DNA of 64,000 bases from Saccharomyces mikatae IFO 1815 (lineage: Eukaryota; Ascomycota; Saccharomycetes; Saccharomycetales; Saccharomycetaceae), in assembly GCF_947241705.1 (NCBI RefSeq), contig NC_079257.1, positions 310,001 to 374,000 on the forward strand, written 5' to 3'. Numbering within the stretch: position 1 is the stretch's first letter; the number at the start of each line of letters is the position of its first letter. The translations under genes and the position numbers were made by a program. Positions 8,693 to 17,763 of this stretch are shown piece after piece. The notes below the pieces were generated by a model. The model did not search any database. It was not told where the DNA came from and saw nothing but the letters and a program-made list of their open reading frames with translations.

Positions 8693-10621
8693 TCAGTTGA
8701 GAAATATATCATCGTCAAGTGATATAATCTGTGCCTCTTGACTACCAATACCTTTTAACTGTCTTCCTATGTTTCTTTCTGTCGCTCTCAAACTTGATAT
8801 GATCCCGGATTTATCGTTAACGGAATCTTCGTCTCCAACGGTGGCAATGTCCAGGGGATACTCTTCAGAATAGTATTTACTTAGTTGTTCCCCTCTCAAT
8901 CTATAATTTTCTGCTTCATTCCTTTGTCTTTTATACTCCGTATACTGGAAATAATGTAAAAATTGGGCAACACCCACTGTATCACACTTCGAAGCTCTTT
9001 GAGACTCCTCGTCTTGCTGCAAGTTTTTCTTCGCCTTTAAGATCGACCTTGTTTCAGCAGTTGAATAGTAACTCTGACTTTCCTCTTTATTTAACTTTTT
9101 AGATTTCTTATAAATTAAGAGACGTGAGTTTTCATCAAATCGAACGCTAGAGGTACTCCGATCCTTTATTCCAAGATCTATATCTATCATTGAAGTGGTG
9201 TCACTATCAGATAGCTCTATTTCCTCTTGATTATCAACGTATGGGTTGAAGGCATCATAAAATCTTTTATTTCTGAAGTTTATGCCCCTTTTCTTGCTTT
9301 TATGTTTTTTGATTAAATGTGTTAACTTTTCTTGGCTTAAACCATTTTTGCTAACTTTTGAAAGAATCTGCGATATATTAATTTGATTGGTAATACCTCG
9401 AAAAGTTGGGATAGTATAAATTTTGCTACTGTCACTTGAACTTGTTTCAGATAACTCGGAAAGCTCGTCTGACTCAACTGGTTCAAATGTTGTCTCTACG
9501 TCACCTGAGTAGCTACTGCTCGCGTCATCTATATCCTCATCCGATATATCATCTTTTAAACCTGAGCTTACTTCAATTGGATTTTCAGTTGGAATTACAT
9601 CGTTGATATCAGGGTCCATTATACCCATGTTTATTTTACTCTCGCCGCTGATATTGGTTATTAATTCTTCATCGATTTTTACGCAATGGCGATCACATTC
9701 TTTGTCCAAGGAACTGGAGTCAATTTTACTGTCAGAGGGAAAGTCTACTTTTTCAACTAAAAAAGAATCTGTAGAGCTTAATACCTCAATTCTTTCTTGG
9801 ACTTCTTTCGTAATATATATGGAAGGCGTACTTTCCATTGAATTCTCCGATCCTGGTTCATTTGAGTATTGTTTTAAACATAGCCTCTTTTCGGAAGTAG
9901 TATCACTAGAATCATTGCGAATGCTTCGCTTTGTGCCACGTGTTGAGTCTGACCTTTCAAACGATTCATTTGATTCAATTGGAGTAAATGTCGCAGGAGC
10001 TAAGCTTTGCAGGTTTTCTTCGAAATGTTTCAAATCTTCATACTTTAAATTATTGAAAGGAATTAACCTCTCACTTAGGTTCCAACATGATTCATTGTCT
10101 AAGTAAACCTTATCGGACTTTTGGCTTTTATTTGAGTAATCAAATTGCGTTTCAAGTTCGTTAGGCTTTGTATGGAATCTATTAAAACAGGGCGTATCAT
10201 TTTCAGGCTTTTCCGGATTATCTAGGTCCAAATTTGTAGATTCTTTAACTATGGAGCACCTATTTTCGTTCTGATGCGCATTTCTTCCATGACGTATTCT
10301 TTTTAATCCTCTTTTCAGATTATCTTTGAACTCATAAAACTTTCTATTACTAAACAAGGTCTCAAATTTAGTGTCGGCTCGGAAAAATGAATTCTTTCCC
10401 TCATGACACTTATATTTTAATGGAGTTGTGACCAAAGGACAATGTACAGAATTGGAATCAGAGAATGCATCAGCAGGATTAGGCTTTGCAAGGTCACGCA
10501 AATCTAACGTATCAGAAGGTAACAATGATCTATGAGCAGTCGAAGGTCTTAACCATTCTCTAAAACGTTTTCTTTTCAAAGACTCAAATGGTCTCACCTT
10601 TGGTTGTAATACAGTTTCCAT
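8693..10621 (-). CDS. GIP1: GIP1, sporulation-specific regulator of phosphatase Glc7
   Basis: This 642-residue protein matches Gip1 (YBR045C), a meiosis-specific partner that directs the type 1 phosphatase Glc7 to septins during prospore-membrane and spore-wall formation. It is hydrophilic, acidic and largely disordered, with serine/aspartate runs around residues 365-400. RGINF near residues 445-449 fits the (R/K)x(V/I)xF docking motif for Glc7, and SSVRF near 491-495 is a second weaker match. The start ATG at 10621 gives nearly the known length. A middle-sporulation type element lies upstream at 10876. Confidence 0.92.
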   Translation of the reverse strand: METVLQPKVRPFESLKRKRFREWLRPSTAHRSLLPSDTLDLRDLAKPNPADAFSDSNSVHCPLVTTPLKYKCHEGKNSFFRADTKFETLFSNRKFYEFKDNLKRGLKRIRHGRNAHQNENRCSIVKESTNLDLDNPEKPENDTPCFNRFHTKPNELETQFDYSNKSQKSDKVYLDNESCWNLSERLIPFNNLKYEDLKHFEENLQSLAPATFTPIESNESFERSDSTRGTKRSIRNDSSDTTSEKRLCLKQYSNEPGSENSMESTPSIYITKEVQERIEVLSSTDSFLVEKVDFPSDSKIDSSSLDKECDRHCVKIDEELITNISGESKINMGIMDPDINDVIPTENPIEVSSGLKDDISDEDIDDASSSYSGDVETTFEPVESDELSELSETSSSDSSKIYTIPTFRGITNQINISQILSKVSKNGLSQEKLTHLIKKHKSKKRGINFRNKRFYDAFNPYVDNQEEIELSDSDTTSMIDIDLGIKDRSTSSVRFDENSRLLIYKKSKKLNKEESQSYYSTAETRSILKAKKNLQQDEESQRASKCDTVGVAQFLHYFQYTEYKRQRNEAENYRLRGEQLSKYYSEEYPLDIATVGDEDSVNDKSGIISSLRATERNIGRQLKGIGSQEAQIISLDDDIFLN

Positions 10622-11033
10622 AATTAGCTAGTATTTGAATAGCCTTTTATCAGTAATTATGCGAACAGATTCGGATCGTGAAGAAAGCCACCAAACGAGT
10701 AGGCAAGGAGGAAAAAAATAGCTATGCTTGAATACCTCTTTTCTAAACGAAAAAGATAGAAAGAAAAATATAGATAGAATTTTATTGGATAGTTTATTAG
10801 TATATACGCCTTTTATTTTTGTTACACTTTTTTTTTGTCTCAGTGCCCGATTTCTACAGCGTCACATTTGATAAATTTTGCGTCGGGACTGTTAACATGG
10901 AACAACCCTTTAGAAAAATAAAAAGGTAAACCACTTATTATCATTTCAAGTTAAGCAAAAAAGATTGAAACTAGCGATCACAAAAGAAAAGGAAAGATAG
11001 CTGACAAATAGATATGATAAAATGAATACAATT
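10622..11033. other. Intergenic: GIP1 promoter / ZTA1 3' end
   Basis: About 410 bases hold the GIP1 promoter and the ZTA1 3' end. The sole site I can name is the MSE-like sequence at 10876-10884. Long T and A runs near 10820-10850 look like a poly(dA:dT) promoter tract. Confidence 0.5.
10876..10884 (-). promoter_or_regulatory. MSE-like site (Ndt80) upstream of GIP1
   Basis: On the minus strand this reads GACGCAAAA, a full match to the middle sporulation element gNCRCAAAW bound by Ndt80. It is about 255 bases upstream of the GIP1 ATG and only GIP1 has its 5' end here. Middle-meiotic induction is known for GIP1 in S. cerevisiae. Binding at this copy is inferred. Confidence 0.55.
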
Positions 11034-12038
11034 CTACTGTGGTACTTCGAGAACTAGTTTACCAATAGTTTTTCTACTTTCTATATCAACTGCTGCACTT
11101 TTATAATCCTTTAACGGATAGGTCTTGTATATCTTAATATTCAACTTCTTCGAATTAATCAGTCCAACAAATTCGTCAGTATATGATTTCCATTCTTTGA
11201 GATCAGCTATGTAGCCATAAAGTTGAGGCCTCACTAAAGTTATATTTTTAGGAGAAAGTCTGTTAATGGAGAATGGTGGAATGAGGCCCGATGCGTTACC
11301 AAAGGAAACAAATACCCCTTTTCTTTTTAGTGCGGCTAGGGTAATTTCAAAGGTATCCTTTCCAACTGAATCAAAACTAGCATCAACACCTTCACCATTT
11401 GTAATTTCAAGAACTTTTTTTAGAATGTCTTCTTTGGAAGAATTAATCAAATACTCAGCCCCATATTCCTTCGCTATTTCGAGCTTCTCATCTGTTGATG
11501 CAACTGCAATCGCATGCGCACCTTTCATTCTTAACAACTGATTTAGGATTAGTCCAACACCACCTGCTGCAGCAAACAGCAAAATATAGTCACCCTTCCT
11601 GACGTGATACGCTTCGTTTGTAAACGATAAGGCAGTGAGAGCTTGTAATAAACCAGCTGCGTACAGTTTCAACTCTTCATCATTTGTTTCTTTTGACAAC
11701 TTCATTACTGTACCTTCAGATGGAAATTTTGTATACTGCGCAAATGTAGAATTAGATATATAAGCTACTTTGTCTCCAATTTCAAAATTCGTTACATCTT
11801 TACCCTTTGCTACAATTGTACCCGCTGCTTCCCTACCCAATATGTATGGCTTTTCACAAGGGTAAAGGCCCTTCCGAAAGTAACTTTCGATGTAGTTAAC
11901 ACCTGTGTACTTGTTTTTTATTAGTAAATCTTTCCCCGAAATCGATGGCACAGGATAATCCTCGTACTTGATAACATCGTATCCGCCAACTCCATCAATC
12001 ACAACGACTTTTTGTATTTTTGGTATGACACCGTTCAT
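11034..12038 (-). CDS. ZTA1: ZTA1, zeta-crystallin-like NADPH:quinone oxidoreductase
   Basis: This 334-residue medium-chain reductase matches Zta1 (YBR046C), which reduces quinones and enals with NADPH and also binds AU-rich RNA. The N-terminal catalytic fold includes KYTGVNYIESYFRKG. The Rossmann nucleotide site is AAAGGVG, near residues 150-156. There are no catalytic zinc ligands of the alcohol dehydrogenase type, as expected for the quinone reductase branch. The ATG at 12038 gives the S. cerevisiae length exactly; the few codons upstream are open but lack an ATG. It is divergent from FMP23 across 321 bases. Confidence 0.95.
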   Translation of the reverse strand: MNGVIPKIQKVVVIDGVGGYDVIKYEDYPVPSISGKDLLIKNKYTGVNYIESYFRKGLYPCEKPYILGREAAGTIVAKGKDVTNFEIGDKVAYISNSTFAQYTKFPSEGTVMKLSKETNDEELKLYAAGLLQALTALSFTNEAYHVRKGDYILLFAAAGGVGLILNQLLRMKGAHAIAVASTDEKLEIAKEYGAEYLINSSKEDILKKVLEITNGEGVDASFDSVGKDTFEITLAALKRKGVFVSFGNASGLIPPFSINRLSPKNITLVRPQLYGYIADLKEWKSYTDEFVGLINSKKLNIKIYKTYPLKDYKSAAVDIESRKTIGKLVLEVPQ

Positions 12039-12359
12039 ATTTATCTTTTCTAACAATAAACTTATCTATTGGAGAAATTGTATGAGTCCTTTATTATCTT
12101 TCAAATGCGAACTGGCTTAAGAACTTATGATCTTAGAATGATACTAACATTAGGAGAAATTCAACCTTCGGCTAAATTTATTCGGATCCGAGAACGGTCA
12201 CATATTATATTATCCGAACTGATAATTCAACTAGAAATGAAGGGTGCAACTTCAGATGCCACGCAAAAAGTGAAAAAAGCCACACAGAGATAACTTAGCT
12301 AAAATGACAATGAAATAGACCTCTACTCTACGAGTGTAACCGAAAAAACAAGGTCATCG
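12039..12359. other. Divergent promoter of ZTA1 and FMP23
   Basis: These 321 bases carry the promoters of both genes. I see no strong named site. The 74-residue frame at 12069-12293 is compositionally unlike a gene and lies wholly inside the promoter. Confidence 0.5.
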
Positions 12360-12887
12360 ATGCTAATCAGCTGCTTGAGTAAAATTCGATCTGTAAGGCA
12401 TTTCTCTGCCATTAAACCTATTTCATCCAAGGAAGTTTCACGACGAATAATTGTCGCACCTGCATCACACTTCAAGATACCCAGTAAAAATTTGAAAACC
12501 AACATTCCTATTCATGAATACAAACAATTACCAGATGATTCGAACTATATTGAAAAACATTATAAGGAATTACAAATATTTTTGAATGAGTTTTTGATCA
12601 AGAAATTAAACAAAACTTATGCGGACTTTGAAGGTGATCCAGACGAACTAGTATTTCAACTAGAAAAATATATCGAACTAGAAGTGACTCCGAAATATAC
12701 AAACAATTTCAAATCAGACAGTTGTGAAGGAAGATTCAAATCCGTTGGAGATAGGATAGTCGTTGATCGCTACTTAGACTTCGTAAAAGATGTCAGATTA
12801 ACATTATTGTTAAATGGAGGACATGCATTTATATTTGATGTCATGCTGCAAGCCAAAGAAGTTTTTGATAAAATGCAGGAAGAGTAA
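12360..12887 (+). CDS. FMP23: FMP23, mitochondrial protein linked to iron/copper homeostasis
   Basis: This 175-residue protein matches Fmp23 (YBR047W) in length and sequence. Fmp23 is a mitochondrial protein of poorly known function suggested to act in iron or copper homeostasis. The N-terminus MLISCLSKIRSVRHFSAIK is basic and hydroxylated, like a matrix-targeting presequence. The most conserved stretch is NKTYADFEGDPDELVFQLEK in the middle. No catalytic motif is visible. The start ATG is the first in frame. Confidence 0.92.
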   Translation: MLISCLSKIRSVRHFSAIKPISSKEVSRRIIVAPASHFKIPSKNLKTNIPIHEYKQLPDDSNYIEKHYKELQIFLNEFLIKKLNKTYADFEGDPDELVFQLEKYIELEVTPKYTNNFKSDSCEGRFKSVGDRIVVDRYLDFVKDVRLTLLLNGGHAFIFDVMLQAKEVFDKMQEE

Positions 12888-13342
12888 AAAAATAATCGAA
12901 TTCTTATATATATATATATTCAGTTGAATCTTTGATAGCAATATATAAGTAAATAGCGTATGGAATATATACGGTTCTATGTCACTATTTGAACACCTCT
13001 TGTTGTTACGCACAACTTTTAAAAGGGAGACTTCCTTAGTACACCCATACAATAACTACACCCATACATTTATTATTCGTTCTCTATTCTGTGTCTATGT
13101 AATGAATTTCGTTATGAAAAAGTGCGTCTTGTGTGAAGCGAGAAAGCATTCCCACTAAGGCCCCGCCCAGATTCTCATAATCATCCCTTCGGCGGGCACA
13201 TCCATAGCTTTGGATTTCCCTTTCTCTGCTGTCTGCTGAAAATCAACATCCAAGAGTGTTAAGTGATAGCATAATAGGTGGTGAAATTTGTGTAGTAGAG
13301 TTTGGTGAAGGCCTAAAGAAATCGTATCAAGCCAGGGAAAAG
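12888..13342. other. RPS11B promoter region
   Basis: This is 455 bases between FMP23 and the RPS11B start. It contains two tandem Rap1 sites near 13041-13070, followed by the pyrimidine-rich stretch typical of ribosomal protein promoters. A TATATATATA run at about 12908 probably belongs to the FMP23 3' end. Confidence 0.6.
13041..13070 (+). promoter_or_regulatory. Tandem Rap1 sites of RPS11B
   Basis: ACACCCATACAA (13041-13052) and ACACCCATACATT (13058-13070) are two direct Rap1 sites 17 bases apart, about 275-300 bases upstream of the RPS11B ATG. The second fits ACACCCRYACAYM except for its last base. Paired Rap1 sites in this orientation and distance are the usual architecture of yeast ribosomal protein gene promoters, which recruit Fhl1/Ifh1. 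Confidence 0.9.
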
Positions 13343-14344
13343 ATGTCCACTGAATTAACTGTTCAATCTGAAAGAGCTTTCCAAAAGGTATGATAAATTC
13401 CAAGCTAAATTAGATAATCGATGAAGTATTCAATACGGAAAGGAAATTAGTTGAGATTTAATATTATTATAACTTTAAATTGCAAAGAGGTACCTGATTT
13501 ATATATAAAAAAGGTGGCAAGCGCAGTATTGTTGGGAGATGTTTTTGAATGAGAAACTGGAATTTTAAATTTATTCAAGAGCTTACTATACAATGAGGAA
13601 AAGAAAACAATGCTGGCAAAAAAAAGGGTCATATATCCAAAGCTAATAAAGAAGTGTAAACACGGAAGAAAGTTAAAAACACTCATACAAAATCAGACAA
13701 ATTATTATTCTGACCTATATCACTACCGGTAGTATTTACTGTAATCACATGACTACTTTTTCACTCATGATTCTCAAAGCAAGGATCCACCAAAATTGAA
13801 CGTGTTTGCAATAACTATAGCTAGCCCAACGATTTCCTTCTGCCTAAAAATAACAGGAACGAAGCTCATGATTACGATACTTATAAATAGGTTTACTAAC
13901 ATAATACATTTTTAACAGCAACCTCACATCTTCAACAATCCAAAGGTCAAGACTTCCAAGAGAACTAAGAGATGGTATAAGAATGCTGGTTTAGGTTTCA
14001 AGACCCCAAAGACCGCTATTGAAGGTTCTTACATCGACAAGAAATGTCCATTCACTGGTTTAGTTTCCATCCGTGGTAAGATCTTGACCGGTACTGTCGT
14101 CTCTACCAAGATGCACCGTACCATCGTCATCAGAAGAGCTTACTTGCATTACATTCCTAAGTACAACAGATACGAAAAGAGACACAAGAACGTCCCAGTC
14201 CACGTTTCCCCAGCTTTTCGTGTCCAAGTTGGTGACATTGTTACCGTCGGTCAATGTAGACCAATCTCCAAGACTGTTAGATTCAACGTCGTAAAGGTCT
14301 CTGCTGCTGCTGGTAAGGCCAACAAGCAATTTGCTAAATTTTAA
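13343..14344 (+). CDS. RPS11B: RPS11B, ribosomal protein uS17 (spliced)
   Basis: The gene is join(13343..13387, 13919..14344), giving 156 residues of small-subunit protein uS17 (YBR048W). Exon 1 encodes [15 protein letters not shown] and exon 2 continues [20 protein letters not shown]. The intron is 531 bases with 5' site GTATGA, branch site TACTAAC at 13894-13900 and 3' site AACAG at 13914-13918. The GTATGA donor departs from the common GTATGT. The protein binds 18S rRNA in the 40S body. Codon use is strongly biased to the highly expressed set. The duplicate is RPS11A on the sister segment (YDR025W). Confidence 0.97.
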
Positions 14345-14925
14345 AGACATGATCTTTACAAGATGAGATAAAAACAAGTGGAGAATATAAAACGCAGAAA
14401 GACTGGTGAATCATCTGAATTAAAGTGTCACATATTAGGCCTTTGTTCTTTTTTTTTCCAGCCCTAGTTTTTTCCTTCCTTTTAGTAATTGTTTCTATAT
14501 ACGGCTTTCTTATTTTATATATTTTTAACATGAATATATGAATGACACTCTTAATAATATCACTTCGGCAGAGCACTTGCAAATTTGTGCATATTGTTAG
14601 TTTTCTGGTATGAGCGTTGTACCGTGTCAAACTTGCCAGTAGTTCAGAAAAAAAAAAAACGCAACGTATTCTGAGACAGATAAAATTCATAATACATAGA
14701 GGTAAAAATAATATAGATACAATAGTTCCAAGTGTAAAATGAAAAAAGGTTGGCCAATGAGGTAAAAATAAATGTCAGTATTCGGCAATTAATGAAAATA
14801 AACCAACTGAATCATAATGAGACAGGAAAAAAACAAAGGGAAAATAACATATACAATCAATCACCACAATAAAATTTTCTGAGGGATTTCTTTTCTTTCT
14901 GTTTTACCAAATATAATCTCTGGGA
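14345..14925. other. Convergent 3' region of RPS11B and REB1
   Basis: About 580 AT-rich bases between two convergent genes hold their 3' untranslated regions and terminators. No gene is supported; the 118-residue minus frame at 14334-14690 is low-complexity and reads through the terminator region. Confidence 0.5.
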
Positions 14926-17388
14926 CTAATTTTCTGTTTTCATTGAAATGTTGGAGCTAAAATAATCAACTAGTTCTTTACTAATTTCATTGATTGATTT
15001 TTGTTTGTAGCCTTTGACCTTTTTTTTCATTCTTTCATAGCATAACTTTAATTCTAACCCATTCAATTTCATACCAGGCTTCAAAGCCGCTAATTCGTCC
15101 CAATCTACTTGAGAATCCTCTGTTATACCTAAATCTCTTAATTTTTCGAATATCCATAACATATCATCATCTTTCACAGTCTGAATTTTGGCAATAGCTT
15201 CTCTTTTAACTAGCTTATTCCATTTATAACGACATTGAATACGAGATCTTGTACCGCCCATACGCTCACTAACAATGGTCCAATTAATTATATCTTTGAA
15301 ATCTAGTTTACCATTACCCATCAAAGATTTTCTTAACTTATTATTATGACGTCTTATTGTGTTTGACAAACTTTTTGAGTGTGTGCCTGTTGTTGATGGC
15401 ACAGAGACCATCGAATTTTGAGTATTTTCATCCAGTTGAATACCTAGTGAATCATGTGGTTTTTCTTCGTCTTTGTTGCCGTCTTCCAAAGATGAAGAAG
15501 CAGCAGCAGCAGCAGCAGCAATAGCGTCATCATCATCTCGTTGCTTTTGTTGAAGAAGTTGCTGTTGTTCTTGAATAGCAGCAGCAGCAGCAGCAGCAGC
15601 CGAATTCGTATCATCATCGTCTTCTTCATTAGTATGATGATCATTCTGGTCATCTTGTAGTAGATGCTGTTCCTCTTCCAATAAGTTAGGATGCAGCTGG
15701 GATTGCTGCTGCTGGGCCTCTTCCAACATATCACTGATGACCTTCTTCAATAACTCTTCTTCTTCAACAGACCACCTATTCGATGCTCTATTGGTACCAC
15801 ATTTCACGTAGTTTCTCCACCGATCTCTACAATCTTCTGGCATTCTTCCTAAAGTTTTACCTATTTCTGCCCATTGGCCTTCCTTCTCCGCACATAATTT
15901 AGCTAGTTCTTGTTCCTCCTCCGCGGTCCATTTACCACGTTGCTCAAAAATATGGTATTTTCTTCTCATATGCTTGTAAATCGAGGAACTGGATCTATAG
16001 GGTAAAACTTTGTAGATATTATTCCAGAAGTTATCCTTTGGTCTGTCAGAACTCCATATCCTTTCACAAACTTGTTGTCTAGTCAAGCGTTCAATAGCCT
16101 CATACTCATTGATAAACCTTTCTAAAGCCGCGTCTTCCGCTTTGTCGAAGGCTTTGCTATTGTTGGACCTCGAAGTGGATGGAGTTGCTGAGGATGAGGA
16201 TAAAGAGACTAAAGATGAAGCCTTAGTGGCAGCGGATTGAAGTAGTTGGGAGATTTCTGAGTTGTCTACATTACCAGGTTCATTGTCATGAGAAGGGGAT
16301 TTTTGTTGATGTTGTTGAGTATCTTGAGAGATAACTTTGGGCAAAACCTCCATATAGTTTCTAGATTTATTAAGAGAATTGTCCAGCATCGAATCTTTTT
16401 GTAGGTCGGAGTATTGCTTTGTATTATTTGATAAATCATCAGTATCATCGTTGTCATTTTTGTTCTGATGATTTAAACCATGAGTACGCATCAGGTGATC
16501 TTTAATATGTTTCAATTTTTCGTTATCATCAGTATCAGCGGCTGTATTCAAATATTGCTGGAAGTCAGGATGCTGGGTAATAGAATCAGCATCGATAATA
16601 GCCTTATGAACTAGTTGGTCACGATCGATCACATCGTTATTAGTATCATTGTCATCTGCATCACCTAAAGTAGTTAATTCTGGATCGACGTTTCCAATTT
16701 GCTTATCATCATCATCGTTATTGCTTCTCTGCTTTTTCTTCAAATTCTCATGGCCATTTGCATGCTCATGGTGTCTTTTATGAAGATTATTGTTATTATT
16801 ATTATCATCATTATTATTATTATTATTATCACTGTTATTATTGTTATTTTTCGTTAGAGTATAAGCAGCTGCCACGGCAGCCATGGCCATAGATTGATGG
16901 TCGTCGTCAATACCAACACTCGCATCTTTCTTGTTCTTGTCGTCGTCGTCGTCATCCACGACCATGTCAGATTGAGAAAAGTGATTATTACTGTCATTGC
17001 CGTTGCCATTGTTATTATTGTTTTCTTCTTCTTCGCCGTCTTGTTGATGATGCGCTGTTTGTCTCAAATACCAATCCATGACAGCATTATGCTGTTCATT
17101 AGAGTTGGAATTATCCACATTTGAAGGTGATTCAGTAGCATTCAGTGTGTTAATATTCTCGGAATCATCGTTATTATCGTTATTTCTATTACTGTCATCA
17201 TTGTTATTAACATCGATATCACTACTACTATCCACAATATTTTGCTTTTTAGAATGTTTGTTTTCCAGATCCTTCGTATGCAATTGAGAGTCATGGTTTT
17301 GGTGATCTAGGCCTACACCAACATATTTCAAAACAGCCTCTTCGACGGACTCTTGATTCGCGTTTTTGTCGTTATGATCTGAGGGCAT
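14926..17388 (-). CDS. REB1: REB1, Myb-type general regulatory factor
   Basis: This 820-residue protein matches Reb1 (YBR049C), which binds TTACCCG to open nucleosome-free promoters and to terminate Pol I and Pol II transcription. The N-terminal half is acidic and dominated by Asn and Asp runs (for example near residues 180-200). The C-terminal half carries SANT/Myb repeats: GKWTAEEEQELAKLCAEKEG, then NRWSVEEEELLKK, then INWTIVSERMGGTRSRIQCR. A low-complexity insert with Gln and two Ala runs splits the last repeats, as in S. cerevisiae. The start ATG at 17388 is first in frame. Its own upstream region holds Reb1-type sites, consistent with known autoregulation. Confidence 0.96.
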   Translation of the reverse strand: MPSDHNDKNANQESVEEAVLKYVGVGLDHQNHDSQLHTKDLENKHSKKQNIVDSSSDIDVNNNDDSNRNNDNNDDSENINTLNATESPSNVDNSNSNEQHNAVMDWYLRQTAHHQQDGEEEENNNNNGNGNDSNNHFSQSDMVVDDDDDDKNKKDASVGIDDDHQSMAMAAVAAAYTLTKNNNNNSDNNNNNNDDNNNNNNLHKRHHEHANGHENLKKKQRSNNDDDDKQIGNVDPELTTLGDADDNDTNNDVIDRDQLVHKAIIDADSITQHPDFQQYLNTAADTDDNEKLKHIKDHLMRTHGLNHQNKNDNDDTDDLSNNTKQYSDLQKDSMLDNSLNKSRNYMEVLPKVISQDTQQHQQKSPSHDNEPGNVDNSEISQLLQSAATKASSLVSLSSSSATPSTSRSNNSKAFDKAEDAALERFINEYEAIERLTRQQVCERIWSSDRPKDNFWNNIYKVLPYRSSSSIYKHMRRKYHIFEQRGKWTAEEEQELAKLCAEKEGQWAEIGKTLGRMPEDCRDRWRNYVKCGTNRASNRWSVEEEELLKKVISDMLEEAQQQQSQLHPNLLEEEQHLLQDDQNDHHTNEEDDDDTNSAAAAAAAAIQEQQQLLQQKQRDDDDAIAAAAAAASSSLEDGNKDEEKPHDSLGIQLDENTQNSMVSVPSTTGTHSKSLSNTIRRHNNKLRKSLMGNGKLDFKDIINWTIVSERMGGTRSRIQCRYKWNKLVKREAIAKIQTVKDDDMLWIFEKLRDLGITEDSQVDWDELAALKPGMKLNGLELKLCYERMKKKVKGYKQKSINEISKELVDYFSSNISMKTEN

Positions 17389-17510
17389 GTTGATTGAGCT
17401 ATAAGTATTCTAATTCAGCAGCAGTACCTTGAGTTCAAACTAATAACCAACAATGTGTAATACCTTGCTCGCGATGATCTTTCTTTATTTACTTTGGGTT
17501 GCGTTCACAG

Positions 17511-17518
17511 CAGGGTAA
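17511..17518 (-). promoter_or_regulatory. Reb1-type site (weaker form) in the REB1 promoter
   Basis: The minus strand reads TTACCCTG, a one-base variant of TTACCCG, about 123-130 bases upstream of the REB1 ATG. With the second site at 17650 it could mediate negative autoregulation, which is established for S. cerevisiae REB1. Confidence 0.55.
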
Positions 17519-17649
17519 TAACAGCCTGTGTATTGTAGTTTTATCTTGTGTGGTTTAGAAAGCTGCCATTTGTTTGTCGTTGTCCTTTGTGAGGGTAGGT
17601 CCCTTGGCCGCCTCTGGTTTGCCACCCGGAATACACTCATTTTCAAAGA

Positions 17650-17656
17650 CGGGTAA
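17650..17656 (-). promoter_or_regulatory. Reb1 core site in the REB1 promoter
   Basis: The plus strand reads CGGGTAA, the exact Reb1 core in reverse, about 262-268 bases upstream of the REB1 ATG. It lies 19 bases from the TCACGTGA palindrome. Confidence 0.7.
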
Positions 17657-17674
17657 CAGTATCATATATAGAGA

Positions 17675-17682
17675 TCACGTGA
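17675..17682. promoter_or_regulatory. Cbf1-type palindrome TCACGTGA
   Basis: TCACGTGA is the CDEI-type E-box bound by Cbf1. It lies beside the Reb1 core and upstream of REB1. A pairing of general regulatory factors at one promoter is plausible but inferred. Confidence 0.5.
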
Positions 17683-17763
17683 TCAATTGAGGTCCTTAGT
17701 ATATCGATACTTCAAGAGAAGGCGAGACGCAGTTTCCTATATATTGAGATATTATTTAAGAGG

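Larger units (their letters stand above)
17389..17763. other. REB1 promoter / REG2 3' end
   Basis: These 375 bases contain the REB1 promoter, with two Reb1-type sites and a TCACGTGA palindrome, and the 3' end of REG2. No coding region is supported. Confidence 0.6.

Noticed and set aside
9603-10106. 167-residue plus frame antisense to GIP1
   Set aside because: It is fully contained in GIP1 and has no independent evidence.
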